Shown here: positions 27,420-35,643 of the stretch, piece by piece
Layout: every line of letters starts with the position of its first letter
How positions within the stretch are numbered: the stretch's first letter is position 1
Source: Tissierellales bacterium
GTDB lineage: Bacteria; Bacillota; Clostridia; Tissierellales; Tissierellaceae
DNA length: 64,000 nucleotides
Direction: 5' to 3'
Assembly (NCBI GenBank): GCA_014360205.1
Contig: JACIXZ010000005.1
Coordinates: forward strand, 1-64,000
Translations under genes and position numbers: made by a program
Notes under the pieces: generated by a model
What the model was told of the DNA's origin: nothing
Databases searched by the model: none
What the model saw: only the letters and a program-made list of their open reading frames with translations

Positions 27420-28100
27420 ATGGATAAAGATAAAGAAAAATATGTCCCAGAGATAAGCACAAAATTAAGAGGAAAAATTGTAAAAGTTCCTGAAGTAATA
27501 TATCGTGCTAGCGGTATTAAAATACTTGGTACAAGGATTAAGTCTTTATTGTTCTCAACTGATGTAGCTATCATAAAAAACACAAATGCAGACTCTATAA
27601 TTGCTGTATATGCTTTCACCCCTCAGCTTTCCATAATTCATTCTATTCTCAATGTAGCAAATGTACCTGTTTTTGCAGGAGTAGGCGGTGGACTGACTAC
27701 AGGTGAGAGATCTATACAAATTGCTTTGCAAGCAGAACTTTTAGGTTCTTATGGTGTAGTAGTTAATGCACCAACTAAGCCTGAAGTTATAAAAAGAATG
27801 TATGAAGTAGTTGACATACCCATCATAGGAACAGTGGTATCTTCAAAAGATGATTACAAGAGCAAAATCGATGCTGGAGTGAGAATTCTTAATGTTTCAG
27901 GTGGTCCAAAAACACATGAAATTGTTAAGATGATAAGAGAGGATATAGGGAATGAATTCCCAATAATTGCTACCGGAGGACCAACAGATGAGACTATTTT
28001 GAGGACTATAGAAGCAGGAGCAAATGCTATAACTTATACTCCTCCTACTAGTGGTGAGATATTCTCAGAGATAATGGAAAAATATAGAAAAGAACAATAA
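27420..28100 (+). CDS. TIM-barrel-like protein of unknown function
   Basis: A 226-residue cytoplasmic protein without signal or membrane segments. Alternating βα units are clear: ADSIIAVYAF, VPVFAGVGGGLTTGERSI, SYGVVVNAPTKPEVIKRM, VVDIPIIGTVVSSKDDYKSKIDAGVRILNVSGG, and EFPIIATGGPTDETILRTIEAGANAITYTPP. The last two are phosphate-binding loops as in HisA/TrpF/ThiE-type barrels. NCBI-type labels for such proteins are often just hydrolase. Substrate is unknown. AGGAGG precedes the ATG, and it probably runs into bioY, whose start is 60 bases downstream. A divergent AraC-type regulator may control it. Confidence 0.75.
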   Translation: MDKDKEKYVPEISTKLRGKIVKVPEVIYRASGIKILGTRIKSLLFSTDVAIIKNTNADSIIAVYAFTPQLSIIHSILNVANVPVFAGVGGGLTTGERSIQIALQAELLGSYGVVVNAPTKPEVIKRMYEVVDIPIIGTVVSSKDDYKSKIDAGVRILNVSGGPKTHEIVKMIREDIGNEFPIIATGGPTDETILRTIEAGANAITYTPPTSGEIFSEIMEKYRKEQ

Positions 28101-28111
28101 TATTGAAATTT

Positions 28112-28161
28112 TACTTGCCTCATAGTATCCTATAATAAAAACTATTGCTGTGAGGTAAGTA
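28112..28161 (+). promoter_or_regulatory. Hairpin covering the bioY ribosome site
   Basis: TACTTGCCTCATAG (28112-28125) pairs with CTGTGAGGTAAGTA (28148-28161) over 14 positions; the two departures from a perfect inverted repeat are both G-U pairs in RNA. The right arm contains the Shine-Dalgarno GAGGT and the A of the start codon. The loop holds a TATAAT (28131-28136), so the element could instead be a DNA operator around a promoter. Confidence 0.5.
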
Positions 28162-28694
28162 TGAAATTAAAAACAACAGATATTACAAAAATAGCTTTAT
28201 TTTCAGCACTAACTACTATTGGAGCATTTATTAGTATTCCATTAGGACCAGTTCCTATAACACTGCAAAGCTTGTTTGTGATGTTATCAGGATTTCTATT
28301 AGGTCCATATTTAGGAGCTTTTTCTCAAATTGTTTACATAGTTTTAGGACTAATTGGTTTGCCTGTCTTTGCATCGCTTACAGGTGGTATTCAAACTATT
28401 TTCAAACCAAGCTTTGGATTTCTTCTAAGCTTTATATTATCAGCTTTTATTTGTGGCCATTTGACTAAAAACAAAAAGACCTTATCAAATTTTTTCAAAG
28501 CTAGCATATTATCCAGCTTAGCAATGTATTTGATAGGTCTTCCTTATATGGCATTTATTTTGAATTATTATTTAAATCAATCTATAAGTGTGATTTATAT
28601 ATTACAAATCGGTTTTCTTGTTTTCATCCCAGGTGATATAATAAAGCTTATTCTAGCATCTGTGTTAGGTTATAGGCTCAAAGATAAAGTATGA
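28161..28694 (+). CDS. bioY: Biotin transporter BioY (ECF S component)
   Basis: A 177-residue protein with six hydrophobic segments. ISIPLGPVPITLQSLFVMLSGFLLGPYLGAFSQIVYIVLGLIGLPVF and the following GGIQTIFKPSFGFLLSF are the BioY signature; this S component binds biotin with nanomolar affinity and uses the EcfAAT module. No biotin synthesis genes are visible here, so the cell may rely on uptake plus BirA. The gene converges with birA with no spacer. A stem-loop blocks its ribosome site. Confidence 0.94.
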   Translation: MKLKTTDITKIALFSALTTIGAFISIPLGPVPITLQSLFVMLSGFLLGPYLGAFSQIVYIVLGLIGLPVFASLTGGIQTIFKPSFGFLLSFILSAFICGHLTKNKKTLSNFFKASILSSLAMYLIGLPYMAFILNYYLNQSISVIYILQIGFLVFIPGDIIKLILASVLGYRLKDKV

Positions 28695-29441
28695 TTATAT
28701 TTTTATATGAACTTCCGAAGAATTTAAAGGAACTATTCTCCCATCTTTTAATACTAGCAAATTACCAAAATCATCTATATCTATTGCCTTAACCTCATAT
28801 TTCTGATTGCCAATTTGAACGATGATTTCTTTGCCTAAAATGTTTGATTTTTCAATTAGAAATGATTTATATTTAGAAAAATCCTTTGTTTTTTCAAAAT
28901 CAGATATGATTTCTTTTAAGATAGATACTATCTTGTTAAAAAGGATTTCTTTATCTATTATTATTTTTGTTTCGTCTTCTATTGAGGTAGCAACGATATT
29001 CAATTTTTTAAATTCATCCTGATTACTTTTAACATTTATTCCTATCCCGATTATTATACCATGATATTCTCTTGTTTCAATAAGCTCAGTTAGAATTCCA
29101 CATGCTTTTAAGCCATTTATGAAAATATCATTTGGCCATTTAACTTTTGCATCAATCGAAAATTCATTTAATGCTTTCAAGACTGCTATAGCCGCTAACT
29201 GTGTAAATATAGAAATCATCGAGATATCAACTTTCGAGTGGTGAATAATACTAAAGTATAATCCTCCATTATTTGATAAGAAACTTCTCCCAGCTCTTCC
29301 TCTTCCTTTGGTCTGTTCATCTGCTATTATTATTGTTCCATTTTCTAGATGTTTAAAATTTTCCTTTGCATAATCATTTGTTGAATTAATTGATTTAAAA
29401 TGAATTATCTTTCCCTCAATTCGATCATTTTTTTTATTCAT
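28695..29441 (-). CDS. birA: Biotin-protein ligase without DNA-binding domain
   Basis: A 248-residue group I biotin ligase that makes biotinyl-5'-AMP and attaches biotin to carboxylase or decarboxylase carrier proteins. GRGRAG at residues 46-51, KWPNDIFING near 98-107 and GIGINVKSN around 130 are the active-site motifs. There is no N-terminal helix-turn-helix, so unlike E. coli BirA it cannot itself repress bioY. It starts one base after the glutaredoxin stop with only a weak ribosome site, suggesting translational coupling. Confidence 0.93.
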   Translation of the reverse strand: MNKKNDRIEGKIIHFKSINSTNDYAKENFKHLENGTIIIADEQTKGRGRAGRSFLSNNGGLYFSIIHHSKVDISMISIFTQLAAIAVLKALNEFSIDAKVKWPNDIFINGLKACGILTELIETREYHGIIIGIGINVKSNQDEFKKLNIVATSIEDETKIIIDKEILFNKIVSILKEIISDFEKTKDFSKYKSFLIEKSNILGKEIIVQIGNQKYEVKAIDIDDFGNLLVLKDGRIVPLNSSEVHIKI

Positions 29442-29442
29442 T

Positions 29443-29676
29443 TTAATTCAAAATATTTTCTTTCAAAAAATCAATTATATCATCTGATTCATATAACGGT
29501 TTGCCGTCAATAGAAAGCATTGGTACTTGATCTTTTTTCCCAATTGACAATAATTCATCATGATTTTCCTTTATATTTATGTTTTTAAGTTCTATATCTA
29601 TATTGTTTTCTTTTATAAAGTTTAAAACTTTAATACAAAATGGGCAGTAATCCATATAATATAATTTTAAATTCAT
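29443..29676 (-). CDS. Glutaredoxin-like thiol-disulfide protein
   Basis: A 77-residue glutaredoxin fold with active site CPFC at residues 11-14, the cis-proline segment DQVPMLSIDG near 50-59 and the C-terminal helix. Reduces disulfides or glutathione-type mixed disulfides; in anaerobic clostridia such small proteins often work with thioredoxin reductase. AGGAGG precedes the ATG. It lies upstream of birA and after fni by 37 bases. Confidence 0.9.
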   Translation of the reverse strand: MNLKLYYMDYCPFCIKVLNFIKENNIDIELKNINIKENHDELLSIGKKDQVPMLSIDGKPLYESDDIIDFLKENILN

Positions 29677-29713
29677 TTTTGCCTCCTAAATTATGGAATG
29701 ATTCACTAATTCA

Positions 29714-30724
29714 TTAAACTATCTCTCTTAATTTCCCAGTTAATTTGTAATCTACTTCTCTTAGTTCATTTATATTTTTCTTTCCTAATAACATCATGAT
29801 TACTTTTAATTTATAAATAGTATTGTCCATATATTCTTTTGCATTTAGTATGCCACCATGAACTAGGTAGGAGAGTATTTCTCCACTAATCCCCGCAATG
29901 TCTGCACCAAGCACTATTGATTTTACAATATCCATGCTAGTTCTTATGCCGCCACTTGCGATTATTCTCAAATCGTCAGGTAATTTTCTAACTTGAATGA
30001 TGCTTGCTGCTGTTGGTATTCCCCATGAATATAAATCTGTAAAATCCATTGAAGGATTTCTTAAATTTTCAATCTCAATGAAGTTTGTGCCTCCAAATCC
30101 AGATATATCAATATATCTTACGCCTATATCGTATAACCTCTTTGCGACATCATAGCTTATGCCAAACCCTACTTCTTTTACTATCACAGGAACATTAACA
30201 TTCTTTACTATTGATTCTATATTTTGAAGAACTCCTTTAAAATCTCTATCACCTTCATCCATCACAAGCTCTTGAGCTACATTTAAATGAATTTGCAAAG
30301 CATCTGCCCTCAAAATATCTATTGCAATTCTTGCATCCTCAACTGTTGAAAGGCCACCTATATTGCCAATAACTATACCTTCATCACCAATGGTTTCTCT
30401 GACAACTTTAAATGATTTTTCGGCCTCATCGTCTTCTAATGCAATTGTTTCAGATCCTACTGCCATAGGTATATTGAAATCTCTAGCAATAGTTGATAAA
30501 TCTCTATTGATTTCTTCGCTAAAATCAGATCCACCTGTCATTGCGTTTATCAAAATTGGAAAATTAATTTTCTTGTTTAAAAAAATAAGGGATGTGTCGA
30601 TATCTTCGAAATTCAATTCTGGCAATGCATTGTGTGGCAAATATACATCTCCTAATAAGTTGTCGCCTTTAAAAGAGGTTCTTAGGTAATTTTCAACATG
30701 CTCTTTTTTTCTGGCTTTTCTCAT
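29714..30724 (-). CDS. fni: Type 2 isopentenyl-diphosphate delta-isomerase
   Basis: A 336-residue FMN-dependent enzyme interconverting isopentenyl and dimethylallyl diphosphate. The N-terminal RKARKKEHVENYLRTSF, MTGGSDFSEEINRDLS, the AVGSET FMN loop and IDISGFGGTNFIEIENLR with IIASGGIRTSMDIVKSIVLGAD are all diagnostic. No other isoprenoid gene is in the window. AGAGGTG precedes the ATG, 22 bases after the LCP gene. Confidence 0.95.
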   Translation of the reverse strand: MRKARKKEHVENYLRTSFKGDNLLGDVYLPHNALPELNFEDIDTSLIFLNKKINFPILINAMTGGSDFSEEINRDLSTIARDFNIPMAVGSETIALEDDEAEKSFKVVRETIGDEGIVIGNIGGLSTVEDARIAIDILRADALQIHLNVAQELVMDEGDRDFKGVLQNIESIVKNVNVPVIVKEVGFGISYDVAKRLYDIGVRYIDISGFGGTNFIEIENLRNPSMDFTDLYSWGIPTAASIIQVRKLPDDLRIIASGGIRTSMDIVKSIVLGADIAGISGEILSYLVHGGILNAKEYMDNTIYKLKVIMMLLGKKNINELREVDYKLTGKLREIV

Positions 30725-30746
30725 TCTAACACCTCTTTGAATTTAT

Positions 30747-31691
30747 TTAGGGAACTAAGGGTTCCACTATGTAATCTCCAAACATGCTGTTTACTAATTC
30801 TTGCAATTGTTCACCATCATAGATAAAATAACTTATATTCCCTATATACTGTCCCTCTCCTGGTATCGTAGCAGTCTCCATTTGCTCAGGATCGATCTTA
30901 TTAGCCATTGTTGCGGCTTTTAACATATAATTAAGGGGTATATTTGTATCTACATTGTCATAATATGTTTTTATAAGACTAGGTATTTTGAATATATTTT
31001 TAGGTGTTAGTGTTTGTTTTACCAATTCTTTAATGAAATACTGTTGGGTTTTTATTCTTCCAACATCTCCTTCGGGGTATCCTACAGTGTAATCGTTGTT
31101 ATGTCTAAATCTTATAAAATCATGGGCTTGTTCTCCATCTAAAACCTGCAGCCCTTTCTTTAAATTTATGTGGAGTGGAGGATCAGAAGTTGGATCATCA
31201 TATTTCATATTAAAAGGAACTTCTACCTCTATACCGCCAATTGCATCGACAACATCTTTTACTATTTGGTAATCTAGCAAAACATAATAGTCTATATCAA
31301 AGCCAACTAAGTTGCTTACAGATTCAAGAGTCATATCTACTCCGCCATATGCATGAGCAGCATTTATTTTGTCTAATCTCCCATTTACTATAGTTCTAGT
31401 GTCTCTAGGTATAGATAACATTGTTATTTTACCTGTATCAAAATTTACCCTTGTTAACATTATGGTATCAGTTCTAGCACCTTTTGCATGCCTAATATCT
31501 TTAGCATCTACTCCTAAAAGCAAAAATATCAATTCATTTTTATCATTTTTCACAAAATCATCTTCATCAATGTTTAGTGGGTCTTCTGCAACGACCTCTT
31601 GATTTTTGAAGACTGTATTTGCTAATATCCCATATACAGACATAAACACTATTAATGAAACCAAAAATACCATTAAAAATTGCTTTTTCAT
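30747..31691 (-). CDS. LytR-CpsA-Psr (LCP) family cell-wall glycopolymer ligase
   Basis: A 314-residue protein with an N-terminal signal anchor (residues about 5-26) and an extracellular LCP domain. LFLLLGVDAKDIRHAKGARTDTIMLTRV, TMLSIPRDTRTIV, KINAAHAYGG and DFIRFRHNNDYTVGYPEGDVGRIKTQQYFIKEL carry the acidic and arginine residues that bind the polyprenyl-phosphate substrate. These enzymes attach teichoic acids or related polymers to peptidoglycan, in line with tagO-like and wecB genes nearby. Promoter region has a 13-base palindrome ATACTATAAGTAT. Confidence 0.93.
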   Translation of the reverse strand: MKKQFLMVFLVSLIVFMSVYGILANTVFKNQEVVAEDPLNIDEDDFVKNDKNELIFLLLGVDAKDIRHAKGARTDTIMLTRVNFDTGKITMLSIPRDTRTIVNGRLDKINAAHAYGGVDMTLESVSNLVGFDIDYYVLLDYQIVKDVVDAIGGIEVEVPFNMKYDDPTSDPPLHINLKKGLQVLDGEQAHDFIRFRHNNDYTVGYPEGDVGRIKTQQYFIKELVKQTLTPKNIFKIPSLIKTYYDNVDTNIPLNYMLKAATMANKIDPEQMETATIPGEGQYIGNISYFIYDGEQLQELVNSMFGDYIVEPLVP

Positions 31692-31762
31692 CTTGCACCT
31701 CTTTAAATATTATATTGTTATAATACTATAAGTATAGTTCAATTACAATAATTTAAAAATAT

Positions 31763-31788
31763 AAAAGATGAGTTTTAACTCATCTTTT
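31763..31788 (-). terminator. Terminator after the DJ-1-like gene
   Basis: Arms AAAAGATGAGTT / AACTCATCTTTT overlap the stop codon; T-rich on both sides. Confidence 0.8.
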
Positions 31789-32349
31789 ATTTTCAACTAT
31801 ATCTAACAGTATTGTTTTTCTAAGCTCTTTTGCTTTTTCAGTTCCTCTTAAGGCTTCGACAATTTTAACTGCAAAATGGTTCGCTGCTGCTGGTCCCATA
31901 GCAGTGATTATATTTTCATCTCTAACAACTATTTCATTAACTACTTTAGCACCTGTAAGTTTTTCGCCATATCCTGGAAAACAAGTCACTCTTTTTCCTT
32001 CTAATATGCCAGCTTCATGTAGTACCGTTGGTCCTGCACAAATAGAGGCAACTAACTTATCCTCTTCATAAAATTCTCTAACTAGTTCAAGAACTCTTTT
32101 GTTGTTCTTTAAATTTGTTGCTCCAGGCTGCCCTCCTGGAATGATAATACCTGAATAATTAACTGTTGAAAGTATTTCATCTAATGTCTTATTTGCTAAG
32201 ACTTTTATCTTATGAGACCCTTCTACTACCTTTTCATTGCTTATAGACACCAAAACCGCTTCAATACTAGCTCTTTGAAGATAATCTGCACAAGTTAATG
32301 CTTCAACTTCCTCAAATCCATCAGCAAGCATTATAAGAATTTTATTCAT
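31780..32349 (-). CDS. DJ-1 family protein (YajL/ThiJ type)
   Basis: A 189-residue DJ-1/PfpI-fold protein with the conserved E15 (GFEEVEAL) and the nucleophilic cysteine C104 in ASICAGPTVL. GIIIPGGQPGATNL and HFAVKIVEALRG are typical. These proteins act as protein or nucleotide deglycases or stress-responsive chaperones; the exact role is unsettled. GAGGAG precedes the ATG. It lies downstream of a radical SAM gene and may share its transcript. Confidence 0.92.
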   Translation of the reverse strand: MNKILIMLADGFEEVEALTCADYLQRASIEAVLVSISNEKVVEGSHKIKVLANKTLDEILSTVNYSGIIIPGGQPGATNLKNNKRVLELVREFYEEDKLVASICAGPTVLHEAGILEGKRVTCFPGYGEKLTGAKVVNEIVVRDENIITAMGPAAANHFAVKIVEALRGTEKAKELRKTILLDIVENKR

Positions 32350-32375
32350 ATAATCAACTCCTCGTATAATATACT

Positions 32376-33290
32376 CTAGCTATAATTTATTCCTTGAAAA
32401 ATAAGGAGTTCTTTTAATCTCTTGTCAATTGAAGAAATAACTCCTAATTTATCAGAACTCCATTTTGGTTCAAAAAGGAGATTTCTGTCTGCATCTCCAG
32501 TGAGTCTATGAATTACCATTTCTTTAGGTAAATAAGTTAAAGACTCACATACTATATCTACATATTCTTCTTTGCTAAGCAGCTTAAATTTGTTTTCAAG
32601 ATAATATTTATACAGTCTTGAATTAGTTTGTATGTATAGAGAATGAAATTTTACTCCCCATATACCTGTTTTAGAAATATATTTTACAGTTTCTATCATA
32701 TCATTCTTATCTTCATTTGGTAATCCAAAAATCAAATGAGTCACTACCTTAATGTTTCTTTTTCTCAATTCAAATAAAGCTGTTTCATAAACTTCTTTGT
32801 CATATCCTCTATTAATTAGTTTTGCTGTGAAATCATTTGTTGTCTGCAGTCCAAGTTCTAACCATAAAAAAGTTCTACCATTTAATTCTTCCAAATAATC
32901 GTAAATTTCATCGCTTAAACAGTCAGGTCTAGTAGCAATAGCTAATCCAACAACTTCTTTTCTATTAAGAGCTTTTTCATATTTGGTTCTCAAATCTGAT
33001 AAATCTCCATAGGTATTTGTAAATGATTGAAAATAAGCTATAAATTTATTTGCATCCCATTTTTTTCGTATAATTTCAATTTGCTCAGAAATCTGTTCGT
33101 TTATATCTAAATTTGCCCTAGTAAACTCTCCTGCACCTTTTTCGCTGCAAAAAAGGCACCCTTTATCACTTATAAGTCCATCTCTATTTGGGCAAGTAAA
33201 GCCTCCATCAATGGATATTTTAGAAACTTTTTCATTAAAAAATCTATAGAGTTCATCATTTAATGTGTTGTATCGCTTTCCACTTAACAT
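32376..33290 (-). CDS. Radical SAM protein of the YhcC/TIGR01212 family
   Basis: A 304-residue radical SAM protein. The cluster cysteines are C33, C45 and C48 in CPNRDGLISDKGCLFC, followed by TNTYGDLSDLRTKYE and LEELNGRTFLWLELGLQTTND in the barrel. The ATG at 33290 has GAGGG 6 bases upstream and overlaps the glycerate kinase stop, so I prefer it over 33314. The biological target is unknown for the family. Confidence 0.9.
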   Translation of the reverse strand: MLSGKRYNTLNDELYRFFNEKVSKISIDGGFTCPNRDGLISDKGCLFCSEKGAGEFTRANLDINEQISEQIEIIRKKWDANKFIAYFQSFTNTYGDLSDLRTKYEKALNRKEVVGLAIATRPDCLSDEIYDYLEELNGRTFLWLELGLQTTNDFTAKLINRGYDKEVYETALFELRKRNIKVVTHLIFGLPNEDKNDMIETVKYISKTGIWGVKFHSLYIQTNSRLYKYYLENKFKLLSKEEYVDIVCESLTYLPKEMVIHRLTGDADRNLLFEPKWSSDKLGVISSIDKRLKELLIFQGINYS

Positions 33291-33291
33291 A

Positions 33292-34422
33292 TCAGCCCTC
33301 GAATTGTTTATCATTTATTATTCTGATTATTGATTCTACTGTTTCAACAAGAATCTCGTGAGGTTCAATATAGGAATTCGTCATATGCAGTCTGTTTTTA
33401 TATAATGAGTAAATGCCTGTAAAGCCTAATTCATACAATTTTTGAACTCCGTTATCGGCATATCCAAATATTCCTACAACCGGAACATGGTTTTTGTGTG
33501 CTATGTCTGTCATGTCCATCATTATACGATTTAGATTGTCGATTCTTAAAATTTCAGTAGCTCCTGTAAAAACTATGTCAGCATCATAAATATTTTCTTT
33601 TAAATTGCTTATTTCATAAAATGCATCTATTGAGGAGATTATGTCTGCATTTAAAAAGCTGCATAAACCAGCCCCAACTCCTCCTCCAGCTCCAGCTCCT
33701 CTTATCTTTTCTACATCCACTCCTATTTCTTTCTCTACTACCAATGAGAAATTTCTAAGACCTCTATCTAAAGATTCGATCATTAAAGGAGTTGCACCTT
33801 TTCTAGGGCCATATGTGTAGGCTACTCCATGAAGACCAGAAAAATCACCATTATAGTCGGTAACTACTGTGAATGTGGATTCCAGAAGTCTCGAATCCTT
33901 TTTTGATGAATCAATGTATCTCAAAGCATAAAGTCCTTTAGCATTACTCTCAACTTCTTTGTTATTAGAGTCTAAAAAATTAAAGCCCAAAACATTTAAT
34001 ATTCCTAATCCTGCATCATTTGTCGCACTTCCATGAGTATAAATATAAAAATCTCGATAACCTTTGTTTAAAGCATCTAAAATTAAAATCCCTGTGCCTT
34101 TAGTATTTGTATAAAGAGGATTTCTTTCTTCAACATTTAAATGATGCAGTCCTGAACTTTCTTTTAATTCAATGATTACTTTATCATTTATAACAGCATA
34201 CTTTGCATGAACTTTTCTGCCTAAAGGGTCTAAAGTCTCTTTTTCATAAACTCTAGCTCCTAATACTTGAAATTGTTCTATAGCTGAATCTCCATTTGTC
34301 AGTGGATATTTATATATATCTGCATTCTTAACGATATTTCTAACGCCATCTTCTATGCATAATGCCATATCGTTAGAATTTAGAATGTTTTTAATCCCGC
34401 TTGGTGCAATTATTACTTTCAT
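33292..34422 (-). CDS. Glycerate kinase (GarK/GlxK type)
   Basis: A 376-residue enzyme that phosphorylates glycerate with ATP. MKVIIAPSGIKNILNSNDMALCIEDG, KYPLTNGDSA, GTGILILDALNKGYRDFYIYTHGSATNDAGLGIL and RGAGAGGGVGAGLCSFLNADI are the class I glycerate kinase signatures. The substrate position (2- or 3-glycerate) cannot be told. Overlaps the radical SAM gene start. Confidence 0.92.
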   Translation of the reverse strand: MKVIIAPSGIKNILNSNDMALCIEDGVRNIVKNADIYKYPLTNGDSAIEQFQVLGARVYEKETLDPLGRKVHAKYAVINDKVIIELKESSGLHHLNVEERNPLYTNTKGTGILILDALNKGYRDFYIYTHGSATNDAGLGILNVLGFNFLDSNNKEVESNAKGLYALRYIDSSKKDSRLLESTFTVVTDYNGDFSGLHGVAYTYGPRKGATPLMIESLDRGLRNFSLVVEKEIGVDVEKIRGAGAGGGVGAGLCSFLNADIISSIDAFYEISNLKENIYDADIVFTGATEILRIDNLNRIMMDMTDIAHKNHVPVVGIFGYADNGVQKLYELGFTGIYSLYKNRLHMTNSYIEPHEILVETVESIIRIINDKQFEG

Positions 34423-34580
34423 TTGTTATCCTGCTTTCTAGAGTATTTTCATATACTGATTATACCCAAAGCATTTTATTTATAACATAGCATTTTCTGC
34501 CATTTATATTCATTTTATTTATTAAATACCTCTAATATTGTCTAAAAATATAAGTCAACTCAAACTAAGTTCATATAAAA

Positions 34581-34604
34581 AAGCCTCGATATTGTATCGA
34601 AGCT
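34581..34604 (-). terminator. Terminator after the threonine aldolase gene
   Basis: AAGCCTCGAT and ATCGAAGCTT form a stem with one bulged base, followed on the minus strand by TTTTTTATATG. Confidence 0.75.
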
Positions 34605-34606
34605 TA

Positions 34607-35629
34607 TCATTTATAGTAATTTTCTATTTCTTTTATAAACAAATCTATGTCTTCTTTAGTAGTGTCAAAAGATGTGACAAGTCTCACTAATCCATTTTTT
34701 TCATCAGTTATATAAAATCCAAATTTGTCATGAAGTACTTCTATTAAATCTTTAGGCATATATGCAAAGATCATATTAGCTCTTACTTGTGATCTTAGCT
34801 TTATTTCTTCGAATTTCTCTAGTTCTTTAGCGAAGTATATTCCCATCTCATTAGCATTTTTTGCATTTTCTTCCCACACACCATCCAAATATGCTATAAA
34901 CTGACTAGATATAAATCTCATCTTAGATACCAATTGCATAGCTTGTTTTCTATAGAAGTGATACCTTCCTTTTAATTCGTCATTAAACACTACAATTGCT
35001 TCGCCTATCATCATTCCATTTTTTGTTCCACCAAAACTGACCAAATCTACCCCTGTATCTGTTAACATCTCTTTAAAAGATGAATTCAATGCACATACTG
35101 CATTAGCGATTCTAGCCCCATCTAAATGCAAATATAACCCATTTTGATGAGCAAAATCTGCTAATTCTTTTATTTCTTCTACCTCGTATAGTGTTCCTAA
35201 TTCAGTAACTTGAGATATAGAAATAATCCTTGGTTGGACTGCATGTTCATCCCCTAGTACTTCAAGAGTATCTTTTACTATATCTGGATATATCTTGCCA
35301 TCATCTGAATGAACTTGAATAATTTTATTCCCTGAAAATTTTTCTAAAGCTCCACATTCATCTACATTTATGTGTGCGCTATCTAAAGCTACTACCCCTT
35401 CGTATGATCTAAGAGCTCCAGATAGTGCTATTACATTAGCTGATGTACCAGTTGTGACAAAGAAAACATCTACATCTTTACCTAATATTTCTCTGAATTT
35501 TTCAATAGCTTTTTGTGTTATTGCGTCCGATCCATAAGCACTTTCATGTTCTACGTTTGCATTTACAATTGCTTCCAAAATTTTGAGATGAATACCGGAT
35601 GTGTTGTCGCTTTTAAACATTTTCAACAC
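34607..35629 (-). CDS. ltaE: Low-specificity L-threonine aldolase
   Basis: A 340-residue PLP enzyme that splits threonine or allo-threonine to glycine and acetaldehyde. The N-terminal FKSDNTSGIHLKILEAI, HINVDECGALEKF, YLHLDGARIANA and the lysine in DLVSFGGTKNGMMIGE (Schiff-base site) are present. Starts at a TTG (35629) with GGAGG 8 bases before it; the ATG three codons later would be 14 bases away. It is the last gene after the DEAD-box helicase on this strand. Confidence 0.92.
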   Translation of the reverse strand: MLKMFKSDNTSGIHLKILEAIVNANVEHESAYGSDAITQKAIEKFREILGKDVDVFFVTTGTSANVIALSGALRSYEGVVALDSAHINVDECGALEKFSGNKIIQVHSDDGKIYPDIVKDTLEVLGDEHAVQPRIISISQVTELGTLYEVEEIKELADFAHQNGLYLHLDGARIANAVCALNSSFKEMLTDTGVDLVSFGGTKNGMMIGEAIVVFNDELKGRYHFYRKQAMQLVSKMRFISSQFIAYLDGVWEENAKNANEMGIYFAKELEKFEEIKLRSQVRANMIFAYMPKDLIEVLHDKFGFYITDEKNGLVRLVTSFDTTKEDIDLFIKEIENYYK

Positions 35630-35643
35630 TATCGCCTCCAGAA

